A stretch of 64,000 bases of DNA from Streptococcus cuniculi. GTDB lineage: Bacteria; Bacillota; Bacilli; Lactobacillales; Streptococcaceae. The position numbers were made by a program, and so were the translations under genes. The stretch lies in the NCBI RefSeq assembly GCF_001921845.1, contig NZ_MSJM01000003.1:186001-250000 (forward strand), read 5' to 3'. This document shows positions 36,047-46,357 of the stretch, piece after piece (the stretch's first letter is position 1; each line of letters starts with the position of its first letter). The notes beneath the pieces are model-generated. The model had not been told where the DNA came from. It made no database searches and saw only the letters and a program-made list of their open reading frames with translations.

Positions 36047-36739
36047 TTATTCCTCCCGCATGGCGTAGCCTACGCCGCGGACGGTTTTGATATAGGATTC
36101 TTGACCTGGCAAGTCTAATTTCCCACGCAGATAACGGATATAGACATCGACAACATTGGTTTCAGCGCCTGCTTCGTATTTCCAAACCCGATCCAAGAGC
36201 TGCTCCCGCGTCAAGGTTTCCTGACTGTTCATCAAGGTCGCAAGGAGGTCATACTCACGGCGGGTCAGGTTAATCAACTCAGGTCCACGGGTGACCGTCC
36301 GATTTTGAAAATCAATGTTCAAATCACGGTAGGCCGCTTGGAGCTTGACCTGCTTACAATGCTCGTCGATATAATCCCGCCCTCTAAAGATAGAGGTCAC
36401 CTGATCGACCAAGTCGCTGATGACAAAGGGTTTGATGATGTAGGAAACCGCATAGCGCTGGATGTCAGCACCGTAGGTTGCCGCGTCCTCACTATCTACC
36501 ACCACAATCATGACGGTTGTCGGCTTGATTTTTATCAGTTCTGCCGCCAAATCCTTACTAGACATATCCGACAGCTGAAAGCTCATGAGAATCAAATCAA
36601 AATCTGTCTCATGGGCAAGCTGAAGCGCTTCTTTTCCCGTAGAAGTATAGTCGACCAAGTAGTCTTTTTTTTGCAACTCCATGGACACAAAGTGAGATAG
36701 ATTGCGCTCTCGGCCTGCAATTAAGATTTTTTTTACCAT
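36047..36739 (-). CDS. ritR: Orphan atypical response regulator RitR-like
   Basis: OmpR-family DNA-binding protein; in pneumococcus RitR represses iron uptake and senses redox state. The 230-residue protein has a receiver domain (1-120) and a winged-helix domain (about 130-228, LTRREYDLLATLM and KTVRGVGY). The usual phospho-acceptor Asp is replaced: the LILMS segment puts Ser at 53, where pneumococcal RitR has Asn. C128 in the linker (YIDEHCKQV) matches the redox-sensing Cys of RitR. No kinase gene is adjacent. It follows gnd by 3 bases, the same neighbour as in pneumococcus. Confidence 0.9.
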   Translation of the reverse strand: MVKKILIAGRERNLSHFVSMELQKKDYLVDYTSTGKEALQLAHETDFDLILMSFQLSDMSSKDLAAELIKIKPTTVMIVVVDSEDAATYGADIQRYAVSYIIKPFVISDLVDQVTSIFRGRDYIDEHCKQVKLQAAYRDLNIDFQNRTVTRGPELINLTRREYDLLATLMNSQETLTREQLLDRVWKYEAGAETNVVDVYIRYLRGKLDLPGQESYIKTVRGVGYAMREE

Positions 36740-36742
36740 AGA

Positions 36743-38167
36743 TTATTTTTCATCGTACCATGAGTAATGGAAGATTCCTTCTTTGTCTTTACGCTCGTAG
36801 GTGTGGGCTCCAAAGTAGTCACGTTGTGCTTGGATGAGGTTGGCTGGCAGATTTTCAGCACGGTAGCTATCGAAGTAGGTAATCGCTGCTGAGAAGGTTG
36901 GCACAGGAACACCTGCTTGTACTGCCAAGGTCACCACATCGCGCACGGCTTGTTGGTATTTGGCAGTCACATCAAGGAAGTATTCATCCAAGAGGAGGTT
37001 GGCAAGATCTTCGTCACGACCGTAGGCATCGGTAATCTTTTGCAAGAAACGAGCGCGGATGATACAACCTGCACGCCAGATTTTTGCGATTTCGCCAAAC
37101 GGAAGATTCCAGTTGTTTTCCTTAGACGCTACGCGCAATTGGGCAAATCCTTGGGCATATGACATGATTTTTGAGAAGTAAAGGGCTTGACGGATTTTTT
37201 CAATCAACTCTGCCTTATCTCCTTCATATTGGAAGGCAGCTGGTTTTGGCAAGACCTTGCTGGCATGTACACGCTCTTCTTTGTAGGTTGAGATGTAGCG
37301 GGCAAAGACCGACTCTGTAATGAGTGACAATGGCACACCCAAATCAAGTGAGGATTGGCTGGTCCATTTACCAGTTCCCTTGTTGCCAGCGGCATCAAGA
37401 ATGTAGTCAACGATCGGTCCGTCTTGACCTTCATCGTCCTTGCGTTTCAAGATGTCTGCCGTGATTTCAATCAAGTAGCTATCCAGCTCGCCCTTGTTCC
37501 ATTCGGTGAAGATTTCAGCCATTTCGTCCACAGAAAGACCGAGCAAGTGTTGCATCAAATCATAGCTCTCTGCAATCAGCTGCATGTCACCATATTCGAT
37601 ACCATTGTGGACCATTTTCACATAGTGACCTGCACCGTCTGGACCGATATAGGTCACACATGGTGCACCGTCTTCAGGAGCCTTGGCAGAGATTTCTTCT
37701 AAAACATCTGCCACTAATTCATAGGCTTCTTTTTGTCCACCTGGCATGATAGATGGGCCTTCGAGCGCTCCTTTTTCACCACCAGAAACCCCTGTTCCGA
37801 TGAAGTTGATGCCAGAGTTTGCCAATTCCTTAGAACGACGAATGGTATCTTCGTAGAAGGTATTTCCACCGTCAATCAAGATATCTCCCTCATCAAGGTG
37901 TGGCAAGAGGGCTTGAATGGTCGCATCTGTACCAGGACCTGCCTGCACCATGAGCATGATACGGCGTGGTTTTTCAATGAATTGTACAAAACTTTCTACA
38001 TCGTAGCTTGGAACTAATTTTTTACCTGGGTTGCTTGCAACGACATCTTCTGTCTTATCTGCTGAACGGTTGTAAATCGCAACAGTGTAGCCTCTTGATT
38101 CTACGTTAAGCGCAAGGTTGCGCCCCATAACGGCCATTCCTACAACACCAAAATTTGCTTTTGTCAT
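36743..38167 (-). CDS. gnd: 6-phosphogluconate dehydrogenase (decarboxylating)
   Basis: Pentose phosphate pathway enzyme that makes ribulose-5-phosphate and NADPH. I use ATG 38167 (474 residues, the family's usual length), with AGGAG 10 bases upstream; the frame extends to 38230 across the promoter. The NADP site [15 protein letters not shown], the [20 protein letters not shown] segment and [13 protein letters not shown] catalytic Lys/His region are intact. It forms an operon with ritR. Confidence 0.96.
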   Translation of the reverse strand: MTKANFGVVGMAVMGRNLALNVESRGYTVAIYNRSADKTEDVVASNPGKKLVPSYDVESFVQFIEKPRRIMLMVQAGPGTDATIQALLPHLDEGDILIDGGNTFYEDTIRRSKELANSGINFIGTGVSGGEKGALEGPSIMPGGQKEAYELVADVLEEISAKAPEDGAPCVTYIGPDGAGHYVKMVHNGIEYGDMQLIAESYDLMQHLLGLSVDEMAEIFTEWNKGELDSYLIEITADILKRKDDEGQDGPIVDYILDAAGNKGTGKWTSQSSLDLGVPLSLITESVFARYISTYKEERVHASKVLPKPAAFQYEGDKAELIEKIRQALYFSKIMSYAQGFAQLRVASKENNWNLPFGEIAKIWRAGCIIRARFLQKITDAYGRDEDLANLLLDEYFLDVTAKYQQAVRDVVTLAVQAGVPVPTFSAAITYFDSYRAENLPANLIQAQRDYFGAHTYERKDKEGIFHYSWYDEK

Positions 38168-38201
38168 GAATGTTCTACTCCTATTTCTTAATATCCTTTT
38201 C

Positions 38202-38230
38202 ATTATACAATGAAATCGCCCTATTGACAA
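38202..38230 (-). promoter_or_regulatory. gnd-ritR promoter
   Basis: TTGTCA, 17-base spacer, TATAAT: near-consensus, with the -10 box 35 bases before the gnd ATG. Confidence 0.82.
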
Positions 38231-38254
38231 GATTTTTCCAATTTTCTGTCAATT

Positions 38255-38791
38255 TCATTCTTCCTCAAAAAGTCCTTGTAATTGGGCAAAGGGACTGTTT
38301 GCTTCCTTTTTCTCTTGAGCTGCGGCTGCATAACCCTCTTCTGTCAGCACGGTCCAATGATTACCTGACGGCAAGTCCTGTCCTGCTTCTTCCTCTGGTG
38401 TCAGGACCTTGAGGGGAATATTCAAGAGAATATTGTCCGCCACGCTTTCTGAAAGAACAATCACATCCTCTTCGACGACAAGCACCAAGTCTTCTTCGAC
38501 CATGTCTTGGTCTTTCAAGGCCTGCTCGTCTGCTACGAAAATTTCATGGACTGGGAGGCTTTCTGAAAGTACGACAGGTTGCATCGAACGACTGGAGGCG
38601 AGGGTAATGTCGTAGGTCATTTGATAATTTAAGAGGAAGAATCCTGCTTCAAAGCTGACCCGACCTGCTACCTGAATCGGTGAAACCGCTAGAATATCTG
38701 CATTGCGAGCCATTAACTCATCAGAGAGTTGAAGAGTCTCTTCAAAGGAAATGCCGTCTGATTTTTTCTGAATATCATTGATATGAAACAT
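38255..38791 (-). CDS. YceD/DUF177 family protein
   Basis: A 178-residue acidic soluble protein of the DUF177/YceD family, linked in other bacteria to 23S rRNA accumulation. The family pattern appears as an N-terminal strand-rich domain with SFEAGFFLLNYQMTYDITLASSR, a middle rich in Glu, and a C-terminal NPFAQL-type motif (SPFAQLQGLFEEE). The usual partner rpmF is not adjacent here; trxB lies just upstream on the same strand. Confidence 0.82.
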   Translation of the reverse strand: MFHINDIQKKSDGISFEETLQLSDELMARNADILAVSPIQVAGRVSFEAGFFLLNYQMTYDITLASSRSMQPVVLSESLPVHEIFVADEQALKDQDMVEEDLVLVVEEDVIVLSESVADNILLNIPLKVLTPEEEAGQDLPSGNHWTVLTEEGYAAAAQEKKEANSPFAQLQGLFEEE

Positions 38792-38800
38792 GGCTTCTCC

Positions 38801-39718
38801 TTAATTCAGATGTTCCGTTAGATAATGGTAGACCTGCTGACCAGCGATTGCTCCGTCACCTACCGCAGTCGTGATTTGGCGCAATTGCTTTTGACGGATA
38901 TCACCGATAGCAAAGATACCCGCTTGGCTGGTCGCCATTTGCTCATCGGTCACCACCCAGCCCTGCTCATCGGTAATGCCTAGGTCTGCGACTGCATCTG
39001 TCATCGGATCAAGCCCTACGTAGATGAAGACACCGCCAAAGGCATGGGCTGTTACTTGACCTGTCTTGACATTCTTAATCAAGACTTCCTGCACCTTGAT
39101 GTCGTCTCCCTTGATTTCTTCGACCACGCTATCCCAGATGAAGCGAATTTTTTCATTGGCAAAGGCGCGTTCTTGAATTACCTTTTGGGCACGCAATTCA
39201 TCACGGCGGTGCACGATGGTCACGGTATTCGCAAACTGGGTCAAAAAGAGCGCCTCTTCAACGGCAGAATCGCCACCACCCACGACAAGCAAATCTTGAC
39301 CACGGAAGAAAGCACCATCGCAGACCGCGCAGTAAGAAACTCCACGGCTGTTATAGGTATCTTCTCCAGGCACTCCCAATAAGCGGTGTTTTGCCCCCAT
39401 GGCAAGCACAACAGTATGAGCTTCTAAGGTTTCATCTTCTGTCACCACCCGTTTGACAGGACCATCTGTCTCCACGCGCACCACCTGACCAAAGAGGTGT
39501 TCTACCCCAAAGTTATCGAGTGGCGCAAACATTTTTTCAGCTAATTCAGGACCGCTGATATGGTCATAGCCCGGATAGTTTTCAATCTCTGCGGTGTTGT
39601 TCATCTGACCACCGTAAATACCTCGTTCTAAAAGCGCAACTTTTAGATTGCTACGCGCAGCATATAAAGCTGCGGTCATTCCAGCAGGACCTGCTCCAAT
39701 AATAATGGTATCGTACAT
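38801..39718 (-). CDS. trxB: Thioredoxin reductase
   Basis: NADPH-dependent flavoenzyme that reduces thioredoxin. The 305-residue protein has the FAD motif GAGPAGMTAA, the redox pair C130-A-V-C133, the NADPH motif VVGGGDSAVEEA and the C-terminal GIFAIGDIR FAD segment. Tight spacing with yceD downstream and the small DUF4059 gene upstream suggests cotranscription. Confidence 0.96.
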   Translation of the reverse strand: MYDTIIIGAGPAGMTAALYAARSNLKVALLERGIYGGQMNNTAEIENYPGYDHISGPELAEKMFAPLDNFGVEHLFGQVVRVETDGPVKRVVTEDETLEAHTVVLAMGAKHRLLGVPGEDTYNSRGVSYCAVCDGAFFRGQDLLVVGGGDSAVEEALFLTQFANTVTIVHRRDELRAQKVIQERAFANEKIRFIWDSVVEEIKGDDIKVQEVLIKNVKTGQVTAHAFGGVFIYVGLDPMTDAVADLGITDEQGWVVTDEQMATSQAGIFAIGDIRQKQLRQITTAVGDGAIAGQQVYHYLTEHLN

Positions 39719-39734
39719 CTTTCTTCCTTCTTTC

Positions 39735-39959
39735 TTATACTCTTAACATGAGTAAAATGCCCACAATCCCAAAAGACAAAATGGGAATGGTCATCACATT
39801 GATAATCAACAAATCAAAGAGAACCTCTTGGCGTTCTTGGATGGTCTTGTCTTTTTTCTTCACCAGACGGAGTAAAAACCAACTGATGCTGAGAAAAACC
39901 ACCACGACTGCTGCAATCAACAGGCTCTTCACATAAAGACCTAATATCGTTTGTAACAT
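39735..39959 (-). CDS. DUF4059-like small membrane protein
   Basis: A 74-residue protein with two hydrophobic helices (about 10-31 and 47-70) joined by a basic loop (RLVKKKDKTIQERQE). It lies 16 bases before trxB, as DUF4059 proteins do in other streptococci. Function unknown. Confidence 0.75.
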   Translation of the reverse strand: MLQTILGLYVKSLLIAAVVVVFLSISWFLLRLVKKKDKTIQERQEVLFDLLIINVMTIPILSFGIVGILLMLRV

Positions 39960-39987
39960 CTGTTTTCCTATTCATCTCTCCATCAGC

Positions 39988-41331
39988 CTAGAAGGTCTGG
40001 CGTTTGGCTTTTCGCTCTGCCCGTCCCTTGGCCCGATTCTCAATCCGCTTCGTCTTGCGCCGTTTTTCATCGACAGCCCACTGAATCTTCTTCTTGTAGC
40101 CCGGCTTGATTTTTTTCTTTTTCTTCTTGACCAGACCAATCATCTCAAGGTCCAATTTCTCCCTTGATTTTTCCCGGTTGACACGGCGGTCTCGGTCATA
40201 GGTATCTTGGAACTCTCCATCCTTCATCATCTTTGGAACAAAGCGGATATTGAGTTTTTCAAGCTCGCGAATGTCGGCATCATCGCTCGGTTGATAGAGG
40301 GTAATCGCTGTACCTGCTAGACCATTGCGCCCTGTCCGTCCGACACGATGGACAAAGAAGGACAAGTCCTGCGGAATGGCATCGTTGATGACATGGCTGA
40401 CGCCCTCAATATCAATCCCCCGCGCCGCCAAGTCGGTCGCAACAATGTATTCAAATTCCAGATTCTTGACCTGGTTCATGATCCGTTTGCGTTCCCGCGG
40501 TGGAATATCTCCATGGATTTTCGCTACCCGCAAGCCATTTGCGCTCAAGTAGCTGTGCAATTCATCCGCCCGCGTCTTGGTATTGACGAAAATCATGGCC
40601 AAATAAGGCTGCATCAGCTTGGTAATGTCCAAGATGAGGGCATTTTTATCCCGTCCCTTGGTAGAAATGAGCCAGTTATCAATCGTATCTGAAATCACGG
40701 TCTGCGTCTTAATCTGCTCGATGACAGGATTGGTCAGATATTTTTTCAAAAATGGCTGTAATTTCTGCGGAATGGTAGCTGAAAAGACGAGGAACTGCAA
40801 ATTCTTGGGCAGGCTAGACGCGATGCGGTCCACCGTTTCCAAAAAGCCCATGTCAAGGGTCATGTCTGCCTCATCGACTACAAAGGTTGTCGCCTTGTGA
40901 ATAGCCAAATCACCTGATTTGACGAGGTCATAGATACGGCCTGGGGTTCCAATCACGATGTGGGGTTGACTAGTCTGCAACTTGTCAATCTGACGCTGTT
41001 TGTCCGTTCCTCCGACATAGTTGACCACACGAATTTCCGTACTGGAACACATGGCTATTTGACGCGCTGCTTGGTAAATCTGCGTTGCCAACTCACGCGA
41101 CGGAGCGGTAATCACTGCCTGCACCTGTTCGACTTCTTCTTGTAACTGCTGGAAAATCGGAATCAAAAACGTGTGGGTCTTGCCAGATCCTGTCTTTGAT
41201 TCACCGACCAAATCACGCCCTGACAAGACAATCGGAATCAAGCGTTCCTGAACTTCTGTCGCCGTGACAAAGCCTATCTCCTTCAATGCTTCTTGAATAT
41301 AAGGTTTTAAGGTAAATTCTGTAAATTTCAT
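39988..41331 (-). CDS. DEAD-box RNA helicase
   Basis: ATP-dependent RNA helicase, probably in ribosome assembly, mRNA decay or cold adaptation. I use ATG 41331 (447 residues, GAGG upstream); an in-frame extension to 41403 lacks family character. Motifs in order: Q motif before SGRDLVGESKTGSGKT (Walker A), PSRELATQI, DEAD box VVDEADM, SAT, and HRVGRTGR. The C-terminus is highly basic (KKKKKKIKPGYKKK, RKTKRIENRAKGRAERKAKR), likely RNA-binding. Closest in kind to the CshB-like group; exact orthology not settled. Confidence 0.93.
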   Translation of the reverse strand: MKFTEFTLKPYIQEALKEIGFVTATEVQERLIPIVLSGRDLVGESKTGSGKTHTFLIPIFQQLQEEVEQVQAVITAPSRELATQIYQAARQIAMCSSTEIRVVNYVGGTDKQRQIDKLQTSQPHIVIGTPGRIYDLVKSGDLAIHKATTFVVDEADMTLDMGFLETVDRIASSLPKNLQFLVFSATIPQKLQPFLKKYLTNPVIEQIKTQTVISDTIDNWLISTKGRDKNALILDITKLMQPYLAMIFVNTKTRADELHSYLSANGLRVAKIHGDIPPRERKRIMNQVKNLEFEYIVATDLAARGIDIEGVSHVINDAIPQDLSFFVHRVGRTGRNGLAGTAITLYQPSDDADIRELEKLNIRFVPKMMKDGEFQDTYDRDRRVNREKSREKLDLEMIGLVKKKKKKIKPGYKKKIQWAVDEKRRKTKRIENRAKGRAERKAKRQTF

Positions 41332-41409
41332 AGCATCCTCTTTTTTTCTACTTCCTTTTATTATATCAGAAAAAACAGCATTTGACTGCTGTTTGATACT
41401 CACTAAAGA

Positions 41410-42408
41410 TTAAAGATATAAAATAGCAAGAGTCAGCAAGCTCATGATGAGCCCAACTACCCACAGGAAGAAATCGACCTTCCATTCGCTCCATTTTTCA
41501 CCCTGACCAGTTAGACCGCCCAATTCCAAATGGTGATGGAAAGGGGTCATGCGGAAAATGCGTTTGCCTTCGCCAAACTTTTTCTTGGTGTATTTGAAGT
41601 AGCTGACTTGAAGCATGACAGAAGAGGTCTCCACCACATAGACCAAGCCAATCAAAAGCAGGGTCCATTCTTGGTGAAGAGTAATAGAAATGGTCGCGAG
41701 CATTCCTCCGAGCGCTAAGCTCCCCACGTCTCCCATGAAGATTTTCGCTGGTTTGTGATTGTAGTAGAAAAATCCGAGCAAAGCTCCAATCATGGTCACA
41801 CAGACCAATAAAATATCAAATTTACTATCCACAAGGGCAATGACTGCGTAAGCTGACAAGCTAATCACCACTGAAATCGAAGCCAACCCGTCAATTCCGT
41901 CGGTCAGATTGACCGCATTGGAAAAACCAACCAGCCAAAAAAGGACAAAGCCGACATAGAAAATCCCTAGATGCAGTGGATACCCCAGTACATTCAGCGT
42001 ACCATTTCCTGTCCCCTGCATGTGAACGAGATAAAAGACAACCCCACCTAGAAGCTGCAAGGCTAATTTTTGCTTGGGATTCAATCCTTCATTGACCTTG
42101 CGGAAAATCTTTAAAAAATCATCCAAAAAGCCGACAATTCCATATAGCAAGAGGATGAAGAGGATGGCAAGAACCGCCCCTGTCAGTCTATTTGAAAATA
42201 GGGCAGCAAAGAAGGTCACCACAATGGCAACAGCTAGAAAGACGGTTCCTCCCATGGTTGGGGTTCCTGCTTTAAACTGATGTTGCTTGACATCTTCATG
42301 GGTCTGTTGCCCCTCGATGCGCTTTGCTTGGTAAAATCTGATAAATCTTGGAATCAATAGGACAGTCGCCACAAAGGCTACCAGTCCTGCTATGATTACA
42401 GAATACAT
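41410..42408 (-). CDS. mraY: Phospho-N-acetylmuramoyl-pentapeptide transferase
   Basis: Makes lipid I from UDP-MurNAc-pentapeptide and undecaprenyl phosphate. The 332-residue integral membrane protein has about ten helices. The catalytic Asp motifs GFLDDFLKI and [10 protein letters not shown] and the HHH segment ([12 protein letters not shown]) are present. It is the last gene of rsmH-ftsL-pbp2X-mraY, two bases after pbp2X. Confidence 0.96.
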   Translation of the reverse strand: MYSVIIAGLVAFVATVLLIPRFIRFYQAKRIEGQQTHEDVKQHQFKAGTPTMGGTVFLAVAIVVTFFAALFSNRLTGAVLAILFILLLYGIVGFLDDFLKIFRKVNEGLNPKQKLALQLLGGVVFYLVHMQGTGNGTLNVLGYPLHLGIFYVGFVLFWLVGFSNAVNLTDGIDGLASISVVISLSAYAVIALVDSKFDILLVCVTMIGALLGFFYYNHKPAKIFMGDVGSLALGGMLATISITLHQEWTLLLIGLVYVVETSSVMLQVSYFKYTKKKFGEGKRIFRMTPFHHHLELGGLTGQGEKWSEWKVDFFLWVVGLIMSLLTLAILYL

Positions 42409-42409
42409 A

Positions 42410-44668
42410 TTAGTCTCCTAGGTTAATTCTTATTTTTTTCGTCTTTTCTAAATCGCTTCCGATTGCAACATTCTGGCTGACGACCTTCGTTCCAGAACCA
42501 CTATATTCAATCTCAATTCCTGTCCAATCAGAAAAAATATCCACATTCTCTTTCGTCCAGCCATACATATCAGGCACCATTGTAAAACGATCTGTCAAGA
42601 GCAAAATCTGCTGATTGGCAGAGAGATTTGAGCCAATCTCAACAGAGACTTTCTTAATCTCTGCTCCATTTCCCAAAATAATCGGTTGCACCAATTGCTG
42701 ACGCAAGATTCCAGCCGTCACTCCTGGCTGTTTGCCGATAATCTTACCCAACTTATACTCTGTTTCTTTTGAAACAGCAGCAAGAGTTGGAGCCGGTGTC
42801 GTCAGATTGAGGCTATCCTTTAATTGCATAGCTTCTTTGAGGGTTGGATTGAAAATATCTTTCCAGTAGGCACTTGTCCAACTTTCTGGTTGTTGAACCG
42901 TCACATACATGATAAATTCTGGGTCTTCAGCGGGAATCATAGCGACAACAGAGTTGATGGTGGCGTTGGGTCCTTCCATATATCCGGTTCCATCTTCCTT
43001 ACCAATCTGAGCAGTCCCTGACTTCACAGCAATGTTGTACCCATCTACCTGAATCAAAGGACCATCAGATGCTCGCAAGGTTCCGAATTGCGGGTCTGTT
43101 CCAACCCCAATCATATATTGGCGGGTATCCGCAGCAGCTTTGGCCGAGACAGGCTTTCCAACTACTTCTGGCTGCGACAGGCGCACCGAATCCGTATTCC
43201 CATCATAGAGAGCTGTGATGAACTTCGGCTCTAGCATGATGCCATCATTAGCAATAGCACCGAAGCCGCGTAACATCTGGGTTTGAGTGGCCAGAATCCC
43301 TTGACCGAAGGAGGTCATGGCGACAGACACCACATTATCTTCTGGCAGAAGCCCTGCTTCTTCCCCCTCCATTCCAAAACGGGTTGGGTAGCCAAAGCGG
43401 AATTTCTCCAGATAATTCAACCAACGCTCATCTCCCATTTTTTGTTCCTGAATGACCATTCCAACGTTACTTGAAAGGGCAAAACCTTGGGCATGGGTCA
43501 AACTCAACGGAGCAAATAGGTCGTCCGCATTGACGTCCCAGTCCCGGATAGTGGCATCGACAATCTTGATTTCAGAGCGGTTGTAATATTCATTTGGTGA
43601 AAAAGTTCCATTATCAATGGCGGCAGCCACGGTCATAACCTTCATAGTAGAACCAGGCTCAAAGTTTTCTTGATAGAGGAGCGAGCGTTGCAAGATATCC
43701 TTGTCGTCAACCCCCTCCTTGGTATCTGGGTTATAGGTCGGTCGTTGCGTAGTGGCTAAAATCTCACCTGTCTTAGCAGCAACGAGGGTCGCATTGACAT
43801 ATCTTCCTTTGGTTTTGCCAAAGAAAATATCCATATTGGTTTCAAGGGAACGCTGGAGATCCGCCGAAATCGTGGTATAAATATCCTGACCATCTACTCG
43901 TGCTTCTTTGACATTTTCTGTTCCCGGAACAATTCGTCCGCGGCTATCTTTTTCATAGACAATTTTTCCATCTTGACCAGCCAAGATACTATTGAGGGCA
44001 TACTCCATCCCCCGTTGACCTTCCAAGCGCTGGCTACCATCATTCTCGTCTTCGACCAGATTGGCTAATCCAATAAAACTCGATGCAAAATTCCCATTTG
44101 GATAAAGGCGACCTGGGTTGGTGTTAAAGGCTATCCCTTTTATACCTGCAGCTTCCATCTCCTGCTGAATCGCCGTCATGGTGCTGTAGGAAATATTCTT
44201 TCCCAATGTTCCAAAATAGACCTGCTTGAGCTTAGGCTGATTTAATTGCTGCAACACATAGTCTGTCTCCAGCCCCAAATGTTTATTAAAAATCTGTGCG
44301 ACCTGATTAAATTGACGAGGTTCAACATATAAAATCTCTTTCAGAGCAGAAACATATTCCTTGTCAATAATGGCGTAAACCGTATAGGTCGTCGAATCCT
44401 TAGCAATCGGCAAACCCGTACGGTCATAAATCGTCCCCCGCTTAGCTTGGACTGTCACTTCGGTCTGGTGAACTTTTCTTGCCCCTTCTGACAAATCAAC
44501 CCCAAATTTTTTATCTGTTCCGATAATAATGGCAAAATTAATCAAGAAGATGAAAAAGATGAAAACCGTCAGCAGAATGAGACTTTGCCCCACTCTGCGA
44601 CGATTTTGTGACGGAATATAGCGTTTCTTTAAAACATACCGTAACAATTGTTGTTTGCGTTTTGACAT
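42410..44668 (-). CDS. pbpX: Penicillin-binding protein 2X
   Basis: Septal transpeptidase and a main beta-lactam target in streptococci. The 752-residue protein has a short cytoplasmic tail, one membrane helix (about 28-50), a dimerisation domain, the transpeptidase domain with S340-T-M-K343, S399-S-N401 and K549-S-G551, and two C-terminal PASTA domains (about 630-750). The three active-site motifs are canonical. It overlaps ftsL by one base (TAATG). Confidence 0.96.
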   Translation of the reverse strand: MSKRKQQLLRYVLKKRYIPSQNRRRVGQSLILLTVFIFFIFLINFAIIIGTDKKFGVDLSEGARKVHQTEVTVQAKRGTIYDRTGLPIAKDSTTYTVYAIIDKEYVSALKEILYVEPRQFNQVAQIFNKHLGLETDYVLQQLNQPKLKQVYFGTLGKNISYSTMTAIQQEMEAAGIKGIAFNTNPGRLYPNGNFASSFIGLANLVEDENDGSQRLEGQRGMEYALNSILAGQDGKIVYEKDSRGRIVPGTENVKEARVDGQDIYTTISADLQRSLETNMDIFFGKTKGRYVNATLVAAKTGEILATTQRPTYNPDTKEGVDDKDILQRSLLYQENFEPGSTMKVMTVAAAIDNGTFSPNEYYNRSEIKIVDATIRDWDVNADDLFAPLSLTHAQGFALSSNVGMVIQEQKMGDERWLNYLEKFRFGYPTRFGMEGEEAGLLPEDNVVSVAMTSFGQGILATQTQMLRGFGAIANDGIMLEPKFITALYDGNTDSVRLSQPEVVGKPVSAKAAADTRQYMIGVGTDPQFGTLRASDGPLIQVDGYNIAVKSGTAQIGKEDGTGYMEGPNATINSVVAMIPAEDPEFIMYVTVQQPESWTSAYWKDIFNPTLKEAMQLKDSLNLTTPAPTLAAVSKETEYKLGKIIGKQPGVTAGILRQQLVQPIILGNGAEIKKVSVEIGSNLSANQQILLLTDRFTMVPDMYGWTKENVDIFSDWTGIEIEYSGSGTKVVSQNVAIGSDLEKTKKIRINLGD

Positions 44669-44991
44669 TATTCTGCTACTCCAACATTATCATTTTTATA
44701 CGTCAAACCAGCCTTGTCTGCTATTTCCAATAAGCGGGCATTCCGAATCAATTCATTGACAGCCTGCTCAGCATCGTCAATTTCCACCTGCTTACTGTTA
44801 ATTTCTTGATTGACACGAGCCATCTCCGCCTGTACTTGCAACAAGCGTGTCTGCATAAAGACAATGCCAATCGCCAAGGTCAAACTAGACAAGACAATAC
44901 TGCCATAAAAGGCCTTCTCCACTCGAGAAAATGTCTTGATTTTTTCACTGATGACGCGCATGGTAGCGTCTTTTCGTTGATCTTCTAACAT
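44668..44991 (-). CDS. ftsL: Cell division protein FtsL
   Basis: Bitopic divisome protein that partners DivIC/FtsB and DivIB/FtsQ. I use ATG 44991 (107 residues) with AGGTGA 5 bases upstream; a GTG three codons earlier abuts the rsmH stop. One membrane helix (about 29-48) is followed by a coiled coil (LLQVQAEMARVNQEINSKQV). Position between rsmH and pbp2X confirms the assignment despite low sequence conservation in this family. Confidence 0.92.
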   Translation of the reverse strand: MLEDQRKDATMRVISEKIKTFSRVEKAFYGSIVLSSLTLAIGIVFMQTRLLQVQAEMARVNQEINSKQVEIDDAEQAVNELIRNARLLEIADKAGLTYKNDNVGVAE

Positions 44992-45000
44992 GTTTTTCAC

Positions 45001-45948
45001 CTATTTGTGTATCTTTCTCGCCACGCGCAATTTAGCAGAATGAGCGCGGTTATTGGCTTCTAGTTCCTCTTTGCTCGGCAATATTGGCTTTCTGTTGACC
45101 AATTCCATCTTGGGTTTTAAATCATCTGGAATAAAAGGCAAGCCCTTTGGCACATCAACCGTTGACGCCTCTTTGAAGAGCTGCTTGGTCAAGCGGTCTT
45201 CCAAGGAATGAAAGGTAATGACCGAAATCCGACCGTCTACCGCAAGCAAGTCAATCGCCTGTTGAATCGACTCATCGGCCGCACCAAGCTCGTCATTGAC
45301 CTCAATCCGAATGGCCTGGAAAATCTGCTTGGCAGGATGTCCTTTTTTCTTCAATTCCTTAGCAGGCTTGGCAGATTTAATCAATTCTGCCAGCTCGGTC
45401 GTCGTCTCAATCGGCTTTTCACTTCTAGCTTGCTCGATTTTTCGTGCGATTTGCTTGGAGAATTTATCCTCACCATATTTGAAGAAAATCCGCACCAAAT
45501 CATGATAGTCATAGTGATTGACTACTTCATAGGCAGTCAAAGGCGCTGTTCGATCCATCCGCATATCAAGTGGAGCATCTTTTTTATACGAAAATCCACG
45601 TTCCCGCTCATCGAGCTGAGGACTAGACACACCCAAATCATAGCAAATCCCGTCAATCTCTGTCACACCCAATTCTCTCAAGCGTGCCTCTAAATGACGA
45701 AAATTGTCCTTGATGAAGGTAACCATGCCCTTTTCAATATAAGGAGCCAAGCGTTTTTGGGCATTCAAAATAGCCGTCTCATCCTGATCAAAGGCATAGA
45801 GATGACCCTTTTCATTTAATTGATTCAATAAATACTCGCTGTGACCTGCACCGCCTAAAGTTGCATCAACGTAGATGCCATCAGACTTCACCGCTAACAT
45901 ATCCACGGTTTCATGCAATAAAACGGTCGTATGGTTAAATTCCTTCAT
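45001..45948 (-). CDS. rsmH: 16S rRNA (cytosine1402-N4)-methyltransferase
   Basis: Methylates N4 of C1402 in 16S rRNA; the partner modification to that of RsmI, also in this window. I use ATG 45948 (315 residues) because AAGGA is too close to the ATG one codon earlier. [27 protein letters not shown] (SAM motif), [18 protein letters not shown] and [11 protein letters not shown] are diagnostic. First gene of the dcw-type cluster, with an extended -10 (TGGTACAAT) upstream. Confidence 0.95.
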   Translation of the reverse strand: MKEFNHTTVLLHETVDMLAVKSDGIYVDATLGGAGHSEYLLNQLNEKGHLYAFDQDETAILNAQKRLAPYIEKGMVTFIKDNFRHLEARLRELGVTEIDGICYDLGVSSPQLDERERGFSYKKDAPLDMRMDRTAPLTAYEVVNHYDYHDLVRIFFKYGEDKFSKQIARKIEQARSEKPIETTTELAELIKSAKPAKELKKKGHPAKQIFQAIRIEVNDELGAADESIQQAIDLLAVDGRISVITFHSLEDRLTKQLFKEASTVDVPKGLPFIPDDLKPKMELVNRKPILPSKEELEANNRAHSAKLRVARKIHK

Positions 45949-46012
45949 CATATCCTTACTATTGTACCACATTTTATGGCAAAAGGAGATGGAAAACTAT
46001 TTTCAAAAAAAC

Positions 46013-46030
46013 TGTCAAATATAGTTGACA
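46013..46030. promoter_or_regulatory. Inverted repeat over the -35 box of the Xre gene
   Basis: TGTCAA-6-TTGACA. The right half is the -35 hexamer itself, so a protein bound here would block the promoter. It is a candidate autoregulatory operator for the adjacent Xre repressor, by position only. Confidence 0.45.
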
Positions 46031-46053
46031 TACTTTCTCAAAAATTGTAAAAT
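46025..46053 (+). promoter_or_regulatory. Promoter of the Xre-membrane protein genes
   Basis: TTGACA, 17-base spacer, TAAAAT; about 100 bases of leader before the Xre start. Confidence 0.8.
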
Positions 46054-46154
46054 AAAGTCAAGAAGATGTCTATTATATGTGACACCCTCGGGAGAAATCC
46101 CAAAGAATTTTAAGTCATCATGTCGCATATATCCGATATCTAAAGGAGGTGGCA

Positions 46155-46343
46155 ATGAACCGTGTCAAAGAGTACCGACTCAATGTCGGAAAATCACAGC
46201 TGGAGCTAGCCAAACAAATCGGCGTCTCCAGACAAACCATTAACATGATTGAAAATGACAAGTACAATCCTACTTTGGAACTCTGTCTCAATCTTGCCCG
46301 CGCCCTCCAGACAGACTTAAACACACTGTTTTGGGAGGAATAA
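46155..46343 (+). CDS. Xre-family helix-turn-helix regulator
   Basis: A 62-residue single-domain DNA-binding protein. The helix-turn-helix is SQLELAKQIGVSRQTINMIE with NDKYNPTLELCLNLARAL following, as in small Cro/CI-like repressors. I use ATG 46155 with AAAGGAGG 5 bases upstream; a GTG two codons earlier overlaps that site. It is followed after 14 bases by a membrane protein gene, a pair common in streptococci. Confidence 0.88.
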   Translation: MNRVKEYRLNVGKSQLELAKQIGVSRQTINMIENDKYNPTLELCLNLARALQTDLNTLFWEE

Positions 46344-46357
46344 AAAGGAGAATAATC

